From Paludisphaera mucosa (GTDB taxonomy: Bacteria; Planctomycetota; Planctomycetia; Isosphaerales; Isosphaeraceae), in the NCBI RefSeq assembly GCF_029589435.1, contig NZ_JARRAG010000002.1, forward strand, positions 1,054,001-1,118,000: a DNA stretch of 64,000 nucleotides, in the 5' to 3' direction. The notes beneath the pieces were generated by a model. It did not search any database. It saw only the letters and a list, made by a program, of their open reading frames with translations, and had not been told where the DNA came from. This document shows positions 57,969 through 64,000 of the stretch, piece by piece; position 1 is the first letter of the stretch, and every line of letters begins with the position of its first letter. Made by a program: the position numbers and the translations under genes.

Positions 57969-59570
57969 TCAGGGGCGGCCCCCCTTCACCTTCTCCCGCC
58001 GCCAGGCGTAGTAGGCGTCGAGGGCTTCAAGTTGCGGCAGGTTGGGGACGGGCCGGGCGGAGGGGGCGGCGTCGAAGGTCATGACCTGGGGGGCGGCGGC
58101 GGTGAAGGCGGGCCAGGCGGGGAGGCCGTCGCGGTTGGGGTCGCCGGCCTTCGCGAACTGGACCCAGTAGGCGCTCATCAGGTCGGACGCGGCGCGGTCT
58201 TCGGGACGGGGGTCGCCGCTCAGGAAGTCGGCGACGATCCCGAGGTTGCCGAGGTTGCGGAAGACGTAGGGGATCTCGGCCGCGTGCGAGGCCCCGTCGG
58301 GCGAGCGCGGCGTGCGGTGGTCGAAGTAGTAGACGAACGCCGGGCCCGCCCCCTTCTCGGCCTGCAGCCGGGCCCAGGTCCAGACGTGCCAGGCGAACGC
58401 GGCATCGCGGAAGAGGCCCTTGGTCGCCCGGAAGGCCTCGTCCGGGGTGGCGTGCGGGTAGGCGGCGAGGATCGCCTCGGCGTGCTCGCCGTAGCCGGCG
58501 CGGACCAGGGCGGCGAACGCCTCGGGGGTCGTCGACCGGCCGGGGCGGACGAACAGGGCCCCCTCGTCGGAGTTGGTGCCGATCAGCACCGGCGTGTCGT
58601 GGAACTCGCCCTTGCGGTAGAGCTCGTACTGGTCGCCGGGCAGGACCTCGCCGTCGAAGGTCGGCCACCACCAGCGCGGCAGCTTGATGAGGTCGGCCGC
58701 CGGCAGGGCGCGGGCGGCGGCGACGTCGGCGACCTCCAGGTCGTCCAGGAAGCGCTCGCCCTCGGCCTCGACGAGCTTGAGCGGGCGCACGTTCTGGCCC
58801 CCCTCGTCGGCCAGCTTGGGGGGCGCGAACGAGCCGCCGCTCTGGGCGATGGCCCGGTGGAACAGCCCCTTGGCCTTCGGCGAGGCCGCCAGCATGCTCA
58901 CCGAGATCCCGCCGGCCGACTCGCCGAAGATCGTCACCCGGCCGGGGTCGCCGCCGAACGCCGCGACGTTCTCGCGGACCCACTCCAGCCCGGCGACCTG
59001 GTCGCGGAGGCCGTAGTTGCCCGAGACCCCGCCCCCCTCGCGGCTCAATTCCGGATGCGCCAAAAACCCGAGCGGGCCGACCCGGTACGCGACCGAGACG
59101 ATTACGACCCCCTGCTCCGCCAGTCGCGAGCCGTCGTAGGCCGGGACGTTCGTCGAGCCCATCGCGAAGGCCCCGCCGTAGATCCAGACCATGACCGGCA
59201 GCCGCTCGTCCGGAGCCTTGGCGGGCGTCCAGACGTTCAGGTACAGGCAGTCCTCGCTGAATTTGGGCGGGGCCCCGGTCATCGCGGCGACGAGCGCGTT
59301 CTGGATCGGCCCGGGGGCGAACGCCCTGGCCTCGCGGACCCCCTCCCACCGGCGGACCGGCCGGGGCGCCCGCCAGCGCAGGTCGCCGACGGGGGGCTCG
59401 GCGAACGGGATCCCCAGGAAGGCCCGCACCCCGTTCGCCGCCTTCGTCCCCTCGACGACCCCGGCCTTCGTCTCGACCTTGTCGTCGGCGACGACGCCCC
59501 GGGAGGTCCCCGCGACCATCAGCGCCGCGGCCGTCGCCCACGCCAGAACCCGCATCTCGTCCCGTCTCAT
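57969..59570 (-). CDS. Exported type-B carboxylesterase
   Basis: 533 residues. Signal peptide VLAWATAAALMVAGTSRGVV. Alpha/beta-hydrolase of the carboxylesterase/cholinesterase family: GIPFAEPPVGDLRWRAPRP, SEDCLYLNVWTP, VMVWIYGGAFAMGS (oxyanion region), VTIFGESAGGISVSML with the nucleophile Ser in GESAGG, LIGTNSDEGALF (acid), and ASHAAEIPYVFRNL (His). Hydrolyses ester bonds outside the cytoplasm; substrate unknown. GGGAGGGGTC precedes the ATG at 59570. Ends 126 bases from the toxin-antitoxin pair. Confidence 0.9.
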   Translation of the reverse strand: MRRDEMRVLAWATAAALMVAGTSRGVVADDKVETKAGVVEGTKAANGVRAFLGIPFAEPPVGDLRWRAPRPVRRWEGVREARAFAPGPIQNALVAAMTGAPPKFSEDCLYLNVWTPAKAPDERLPVMVWIYGGAFAMGSTNVPAYDGSRLAEQGVVIVSVAYRVGPLGFLAHPELSREGGGVSGNYGLRDQVAGLEWVRENVAAFGGDPGRVTIFGESAGGISVSMLAASPKAKGLFHRAIAQSGGSFAPPKLADEGGQNVRPLKLVEAEGERFLDDLEVADVAAARALPAADLIKLPRWWWPTFDGEVLPGDQYELYRKGEFHDTPVLIGTNSDEGALFVRPGRSTTPEAFAALVRAGYGEHAEAILAAYPHATPDEAFRATKGLFRDAAFAWHVWTWARLQAEKGAGPAFVYYFDHRTPRSPDGASHAAEIPYVFRNLGNLGIVADFLSGDPRPEDRAASDLMSAYWVQFAKAGDPNRDGLPAWPAFTAAAPQVMTFDAAPSARPVPNLPQLEALDAYYAWRREKVKGGRP

Positions 59571-59785
59571 GACCCCTCCCGGCTTCCGCGCGCACCTCGA
59601 CGTCCCCTGGTGGACGCCTCATCTTACGGCGCGGCCTCGCCGGTTGCATCGAATGGGAGGGCCGTGGCTTCCCCGCAACCTTCACCCCACGCGCGATCGT
59701 AATCCCTTGCCTCGGACCGACCTGGCTGCTAGACTCTTGTTAAACATTGGTCGTACGGATGGACTGCGCGCGGGGGCGTATCAGC

Positions 59786-61123
59786 ATGCTGACACTCTGG
59801 GGACCGGGCGGCGGCGAGCGGTACTGCGACGGCGTCTCCCGGCGCGCGTTCATGCAGGTCGGCGGCCTGGCGATGGGCGGGCTCTCGCTGCCGGGGCTGC
59901 TGGCGGCCCAGGCGAAGGCCGGGACGGGCGACAACCACAAGTCGGTCATCATGATCTACCTGACGGGCGGCCTGGCCCATCAGGACACGGTCGACCCCAA
60001 GCCCGACGCCCCCGAGGGCATGCGCGGCGAGTTCAAGCCGATCGCCACGAGCCTGCCGGGCGTCTTCCTGAGCGAGCTGATGCCGCGCACGGCCGCGATC
60101 ATGGACCGGGTCGCGATCATCCGCTCGCTGGTCGGCCAGATCGACGAGCATTCCAGCTTCCAGAGCATGACCGGCTTCCCGATGGTGATCTCCAACCGCG
60201 AGGGGCGGCCGCACTTCGGGTCGGTCGTCTCGCGGGTGCAGGGGCCGGTGAACGCGGTGGTGCCGCCGTTCGTCGACCTCGCCCCGGTGATGCAGCACCG
60301 GCCGTACAACACGCCGGGCGCGGGCATGGTCGGGCAGTCGCACAAGGGCGCGAAGATGGAGGGGGACGACCTGGCCCTGCTCCGGCCCCCGGCCGACGTC
60401 GCGCCCGAGCGGTTCGCGGGCCGTCGCGACCTGCTCGGCCAGTTCGACGGCTTCCGCCGCTCGGTCGACGGCGCGGCGGTCGACGGCATGGGCTCGTGCT
60501 ACAAGCAGGCGTTCGACGTCCTGACGTCCGACGCCCTGGCCAGGGCCCTCGACGTCGAGCGCGAGGCCCCCGCGCTCCGCGCCCGCTACGGGATGGGCTC
60601 GGCCAAGCACCTGGGCGACGGCGGGCCGATGTGGAACGACCAGTTCCTGGTCGCCCGCCGGCTCGTCGAGGCCGGCGCGCGCTGCGTCACGCTCTCGTAC
60701 GGCTTCTGGGACACGCACGGCAACAACTTCGGCCACCTGCGCAACGTCATGCCGCTGTTCGACCAGGGGGTCTCGGCCCTCGTCGAGGACCTCCACCAGC
60801 GCGGCCTGGACCGCGACTGCACGCTGGTCGTCTGGGGCGAGTTCGGCCGCACGCCCAAGATCAACGCGACCGCCGGCCGCGACCACTGGGCCCCGGTCAA
60901 CTCGGCGATCCTCGCCGGCGGCGGCATGAAGGTCGGCCAGGTCATCGGCTCGACCGACAAGATCGGCGGCCACGCCGCCAGCCGACCCGTCCACTACCGC
61001 GACGTCCTGGCCACCGTCTACCACAACCTCGGCCTCGACCCCCACACCCTGCTCTACGACAAGGCCGACCGCCCCGTCTCCATCCTCCCCCCCGAGAACG
61101 AGCCGATCGCCGAGCTGATCTGA
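59786..61123 (+). CDS. DUF1501 family exported protein
   Basis: 445 residues from ATG 59786 (GGGGGCGTATC upstream). The N-terminus has a Tat-type signal: VSRRAFMQVGGLAMGGLSLP, then GLLAAQAKA. DUF1501 landmarks: HKSVIMIYLTGGLAHQDTVD, LMPRTAAIMDRVAIIRSLVG, TGFPMVISNREGRPHFGSVV, CVTLSYGFWDTHGNNFGHLR, CTLVVWGEFGRTPKINATAG, RDHWAPVNSAILAGGGMKVG and YRDVLATVYHNLGLDP. The GEFGRTP and DHW motifs resemble alkaline-phosphatase-superfamily metal sites. These proteins are very abundant in planctomycetes, often next to DUF1549/DUF1553 genes, but none is adjacent here. In-frame ATGs at 59747 and 59759 are alternatives. Confidence 0.9.
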   Translation: MLTLWGPGGGERYCDGVSRRAFMQVGGLAMGGLSLPGLLAAQAKAGTGDNHKSVIMIYLTGGLAHQDTVDPKPDAPEGMRGEFKPIATSLPGVFLSELMPRTAAIMDRVAIIRSLVGQIDEHSSFQSMTGFPMVISNREGRPHFGSVVSRVQGPVNAVVPPFVDLAPVMQHRPYNTPGAGMVGQSHKGAKMEGDDLALLRPPADVAPERFAGRRDLLGQFDGFRRSVDGAAVDGMGSCYKQAFDVLTSDALARALDVEREAPALRARYGMGSAKHLGDGGPMWNDQFLVARRLVEAGARCVTLSYGFWDTHGNNFGHLRNVMPLFDQGVSALVEDLHQRGLDRDCTLVVWGEFGRTPKINATAGRDHWAPVNSAILAGGGMKVGQVIGSTDKIGGHAASRPVHYRDVLATVYHNLGLDPHTLLYDKADRPVSILPPENEPIAELI

Positions 61124-61159
61124 CCTGAGGCCGAGCCGCGACGAGGCCCCGCCCCGCGT

Positions 61160-61489
61160 TCAATCGCCGGTCGCGGGCTCGTCCCCGTCGGCGGTGGGTC
61201 GCACACCCGACCGCGCGCCGGGGGCGGCCGCCGGCCGGCGCTTCCGGCGCGGGCCGCCGGCCTCGCCCCCTTGATGAGGGGAGCACGACCGCTCGCCCCC
61301 CCGCTCCGAGGCCCCCCTCGCCTTGACGTCGCCCCGCAGCCAGTCCAGCAAGGCGAGGGGCGCCGCGACCAGCATGAGGATGAGGCTCAGGCCGCCGTAC
61401 GCGAGGATGAGGATCAGCACGATCCCCGCCAGGCCGGGCAGCATCGCCAGCACGCCGGCCAGAATCTGCAAACACCAGTTGATGTCCAA
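61160..61489 (-). CDS. Small membrane protein with basic tail
   Basis: 109 residues from TTG 61489, which has GGGGAGACGAAGC directly upstream; no ATG is available. Two hydrophobic helices (LQILAGVLAMLPGLAGIVLI and LILAYGGLSLILMLVAAPLA) are followed by LLDWLRGDVKARG and a Gly/Pro/Arg-rich, probably disordered tail. Resembles the short membrane proteins that planctomycetes encode next to secreted enzymes; no family recognised. Convergent with the DUF1501 gene, 36 bases apart. Confidence 0.55.
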   Translation of the reverse strand: MDINWCLQILAGVLAMLPGLAGIVLILILAYGGLSLILMLVAAPLALLDWLRGDVKARGASERGGERSCSPHQGGEAGGPRRKRRPAAAPGARSGVRPTADGDEPATGD

Positions 61490-61681
61490 GCTTCGTCTCC
61501 CCGACGGTCGCCGCGCGCCCGCGTGGGGCGCGGCCCGCTCCTGCCATCGATCGCCACCGAATAGATCGTGGATCCGAACGGCGATTTGGGACGGGAAAAT
61601 CGGGAAAACGTCGGGAAGAACCCCGCGGGAAGGGGCCGCGACGCGCGGCGGCGTCCTCGAACGGGCGGCGAGCCGCCTCGC

Positions 61682-62092
61682 CTACTCGTTCGCGGGGTGG
61701 GGACTCAGGGGGGATCGATCGCCGACGAGCCAGATGTGCCCGAAGGGGTCGACGAATCCGCCCTGGCGATGGACGCCCCACGGCGCGGCGTGATCCCGGA
61801 TCGGGTCCCGACCGCCGTCCGCCCCCGCGGCCGTCGCGCGGGCGATCAGGGCGTCGGGGTCGTCGCAGAACACCTCGATGCGCGCGGTGGTCGTGCCGAG
61901 TCGCGCGGGGCTCTCCCAGCCGTTGTTTTCGGGCTCGCCCACGAAGAACGCCGCCCCCGCGATCTCCAGTCCGACCACGGCCCCCAGGTTCCACAGCTCC
62001 ACCGCGCCCAGGGCGCGTTTGTACCAGGCTGCCGCCGCCGCGGCGTCGGGCACGGCGACCATCAGGGAGATGACGGGAGGGAGTCGATCCAT
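61682..62092 (-). CDS. VOC/glyoxalase-like protein
   Basis: 136 residues from ATG 62092; an ATG at 62122 would add 10 residues. Pattern of the PhnB/glyoxalase-like VOC group: VISLMVAVPDAAAAAAWYKR, ALGAVELWNL, VGLEIAGAAFFVGEPENNGW, TTARIEVFCDDPDALIARAT, GGFVDPFGHIWLVGDR with the usual Asp-Pro-Phe-Gly-His. Members bind a metal and act on small molecules or sequester antibiotics; the role here cannot be read. The final Glu of the second metal site is not obvious, so it may be a non-catalytic member. Confidence 0.8.
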   Translation of the reverse strand: MDRLPPVISLMVAVPDAAAAAAWYKRALGAVELWNLGAVVGLEIAGAAFFVGEPENNGWESPARLGTTTARIEVFCDDPDALIARATAAGADGGRDPIRDHAAPWGVHRQGGFVDPFGHIWLVGDRSPLSPHPANE

Positions 62093-62258
62093 GGTCGGGC
62101 GCCGCCTGATCTGGGGGGACATGGAAGTTGGATGACGCGTCCGGGATCGCCTCTCGCGACCCGACCCGCGATCATACGCACCCCGTAGGGCCCGAGGAAG
62201 ACGACGCCGGGGTGGCGGCTCGACGTCCCGCCCGGGCCCTCGACGGGCCCCGTCGAGC

Positions 62259-62804
62259 CTACGAAGGCCGTGGACGGCCGCCCGACCGGAGCCCGCTTCC
62301 GTCCCCCGCCGCCGCCAGGGGTTCGGGCTGCGCCGCCGGCGCGGGACGTCGACGGGCGACGTAGGCCTCGACCTCGCGGCGGTTGCGGGCGGCGTTCTCG
62401 CGGATCGCGAAGACGAGCGTGATGAGCAGGCGCGAGGCCGTCGAGGCGGCGAGCACCAGGGCCAGCGGGGTGTGTCGTTCGAGGGCCGTCGTCAGCGGCA
62501 TCGCGCCCAGGACGTAGACGCCGGCGTAGTGCGTCGCAAACGAGCGAACCCGGGGAGACGCGTCCGGGGCGGTCGCGGTGCGGCCCAGGAAGAGGGGCCA
62601 CCGGATCAGCAGGGCCGTCGCCAGGATCGAGGCGACCGCGACCAGGACGTCGTCGAGGGCGCCGAGCGCGGGACGCCTGGCGATCGTCTCCTCGGGCCGC
62701 ATGCCGAAGAACAGGCGGTGCACCAGGCCCACGAGGCACAACAGGATGCCGAGGTCCTGGAACCACCACGGGCGATCGGGCGGTGGTTCGGGGGCGGCGG
62801 ACAT
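62259..62804 (-). CDS. Membrane protein of unknown function
   Basis: 181 residues from ATG 62804, preceded by GGCAGGAGCC. Four hydrophobic segments: FQDLGILLCLVGLVHRLFFG (about 15-34), LVAVASILATALLIRWPLFL (about 54-73), VYVLGAMPLTTALE (about 96-110) and LALVLAASTASRLLITLVFA (about 112-132). A basic Pro/Ala-rich tail follows (RREVEAYVARRRPAPAAQPE). No family recognised. Divergent from the MATE transporter gene, 110 bases away; 166 bases from the VOC gene on the same strand. Confidence 0.6.
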   Translation of the reverse strand: MSAAPEPPPDRPWWFQDLGILLCLVGLVHRLFFGMRPEETIARRPALGALDDVLVAVASILATALLIRWPLFLGRTATAPDASPRVRSFATHYAGVYVLGAMPLTTALERHTPLALVLAASTASRLLITLVFAIRENAARNRREVEAYVARRRPAPAAQPEPLAAAGDGSGLRSGGRPRPS

Positions 62805-62914
62805 CGCACGGCTCCTGCCACGGGGTCGCCCCTTGTCGGGCGGTCGGCGAACCTGACAGGCTATCCTAGCGTCGAGAGGTCGGGGAATCGAGGAAGCGTT
62901 TGCGGAAGGGACGC

Positions 62915-64000
62915 ATGGATCGTCTTCAGAGGGACCTGTTGCGGCAGGGGATGCGGCTGGAATTGGGGCCGATGCTGCGGCTGGCCGGGCCGGTGGTCTC
63001 GGCGGAGCTGGGGTGGATGGCGATGGGGATCGTCGACACGATCTTCGTCGGCCGGCTCGGGGCCGAGGCGATCGGGGCCGTGAGCCTGGGGAACGCGCTC
63101 TACTTCGCGGTCGCCATCTTCGGGATGGGGCTCCTGCTGGGGCTCGACGCCCTGGTCTCGCAGGCCTACGGCGCGGGCGACCTGCACGAGTGCCACGACT
63201 GGCTCGTCCAGGGGATGTACCTGGCGGCGATGCTCTGCCCGCCGGCCATGCTGCTGCTGTGGGTCGTCGAGCCGCTGTCGGACCGGATGGGGCTCAACGC
63301 GGCGGTGCTGGAGCAGGCCAAGCCGTTCCTGCGCGCGATGACCTGGGGGACCCCCGCGCTCTTCATCTACGCGACCTTCCGGCGCTACCTGCAGGGCATG
63401 GGCCTGGTCAAGCCGGTGATGGCGGCCCTGCTGTCGGCGAACGTCGTCAACGCGCTGATGGACTGGGTGTTCGTCTACGGCAAGCTGGGCTTCCCGGCGA
63501 TGGGCGTGGAGGGGTCGGGCTGGGCGACGACGATCTCGCGCTGGTACATGGCCGGGTTCCTGGTCGTCTTCGCGCTCTGGAACGACGCGCGGAGCGGCTC
63601 GGGGCTGATCCGGACGCGGCTCGCGCCGAGGCTGGCGGCGATCCGCCGGCTGTTCGGGATCGGCCTGCCGGCGGCGATGCACCTCTTGCTGGAGGTCGGC
63701 GTCTTCGCGCTGGCGACCACGCTGGCGGGGAAGCTCGACGCCACGTCGCTGGCGGCGCACCACGTGGTGCTCGACGTCGCCAGCGTGACGTTCATGATCC
63801 CCCTGGGCCTGGCGACGGCGGGCGCGATCCGCGTGGGCCAGGCGATCGGCCGGGGCGAGCCGTCGGCCGCCGGCCGCGCCGGGTGGACGGCCCTGGCGCT
63901 GGGCGCGGCGTTCATGACGACGTCGGGCCTGGTCATGGTCGCCTTCCCCCGCCCGCTGGCCGCGCTGTTCACGGACGACGCCGGCGTGATCGCGGCCGCC
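62915..64000 (+). CDS. MATE family multidrug/cation efflux transporter (3' end beyond window)
   Basis: ATG 62915 with GCGGAAGGGACGC upstream opens a frame that runs to the window end (362 codons, no stop). Features of MatE domains: LRLAGPVVSAELGWMAMGIV, DTIFVGRLGAEAIGAVSLGN, LDALVSQAYGAGD, FRRYLQGMGLVKPVMAALLS, NALMDWVFVYGKLGFPAMGV, EGSGWATTISRW, and a second half starting RRLFGIGLPAAMHLLLEVGV. About ten membrane helices lie in the visible part; the family usually has twelve in about 450 residues, so roughly 80-100 residues are missing. Exports cationic compounds by Na+ or H+ antiport across the inner membrane. Confidence 0.92.
   Translation, partial: MDRLQRDLLRQGMRLELGPMLRLAGPVVSAELGWMAMGIVDTIFVGRLGAEAIGAVSLGNALYFAVAIFGMGLLLGLDALVSQAYGAGDLHECHDWLVQGMYLAAMLCPPAMLLLWVVEPLSDRMGLNAAVLEQAKPFLRAMTWGTPALFIYATFRRYLQGMGLVKPVMAALLSANVVNALMDWVFVYGKLGFPAMGVEGSGWATTISRWYMAGFLVVFALWNDARSGSGLIRTRLAPRLAAIRRLFGIGLPAAMHLLLEVGVFALATTLAGKLDATSLAAHHVVLDVASVTFMIPLGLATAGAIRVGQAIGRGEPSAAGRAGWTALALGAAFMTTSGLVMVAFPRPLAALFTDDAGVIAAA

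Noticed and set aside
1-64000. CRISPR arrays, tRNA or rRNA genes, complete insertion sequences, phage genes
   Set aside because: Looked for on both strands; no regularly spaced repeats, cloverleaf sequences, transposase genes or phage structural genes were recognised.

Overview
The window is about 64 kb of very GC-rich DNA (clearly above 65 percent by eye) from a planctomycete. It most resembles the Isosphaerales (Paludisphaera/Isosphaera-like), although that rank is inferred from gene families only. The planctomycete signature is strong: two DUF1559 pilin-like proteins ([20 protein letters not shown]), a PVC-type heme-binding giant protein, a DUF1501 protein, a DUF4838 protein, an ECF sigma factor with a long C-terminal extension, a zinc-ribbon Ser/Thr kinase, and small proteins with an LEDR(L/M)VLN N-terminus.

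Layout. 1-5.9 kb: membrane proteins (one cut by the window edge, one frameshifted), a TlpA-like thioredoxin, two DUF1559 proteins and a lipoprotein. 5.9-15.1 kb: a minus-strand run of copper amine oxidase, a DUF2442/HTH protein and a block of two dynamin-like GTPases around a secreted glycoside hydrolase. 15.6-19.9 kb: tandem LEDR proteins, a DUF4838 glycan-related protein and a J-domain protein. 19.9-21.0 kb: a decayed PEP-CTERM-type gene and an AbrB/Doc toxin-antitoxin pair. 21.2-35.8 kb: the main feature, a Wsp-type chemosensory cluster. 35.8-45.3 kb: nuclease/phosphatase-fold protein, coiled-coil exported protein, trpC, Ser/Thr kinase, a receiver-HATPase protein and an ECF sigma factor. 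45.4-49.5 kb: FdhD and a YdeP-like molybdopterin oxidoreductase. 49.5-51.1 kb: a rearranged stretch with a resolvase remnant and two genes joined 3' to 3'. 51-64 kb: a giant SGNH/PVC/cupredoxin/cytochrome c protein, a DUF1778/GNAT toxin-antitoxin pair, carboxylesterase, DUF1501 protein, VOC protein and a MATE transporter running off the end.

The wsp-like cluster keeps the Pseudomonas gene order (A MCP, B CheW, C CheR-TPR, D CheW, E CheA-REC, F CheB, R) but differs in four ways. It starts with a periplasmic amide/urea-type binding protein. Its CheA has two almost identical tandem Hpt domains. An ArsR-regulated cassette of three short-chain dehydrogenases sits between E and F. The WspR position holds a WspR-like receiver fused to a PP2C/SpoIIE phosphatase instead of a GGDEF diguanylate cyclase. 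A receiver plus HATPase (RsbW-like) protein 6 kb downstream is a candidate opposing kinase. The likely logic is envelope ligand or surface signal, then the CheA phosphorelay, then phosphatase-controlled partner switching rather than c-di-GMP.

Three apparent single-base deletions (a membrane protein, CheR/TPR and the resolvase remnant) could be decay or consensus errors. No rRNA, tRNA or CRISPR array was recognised.
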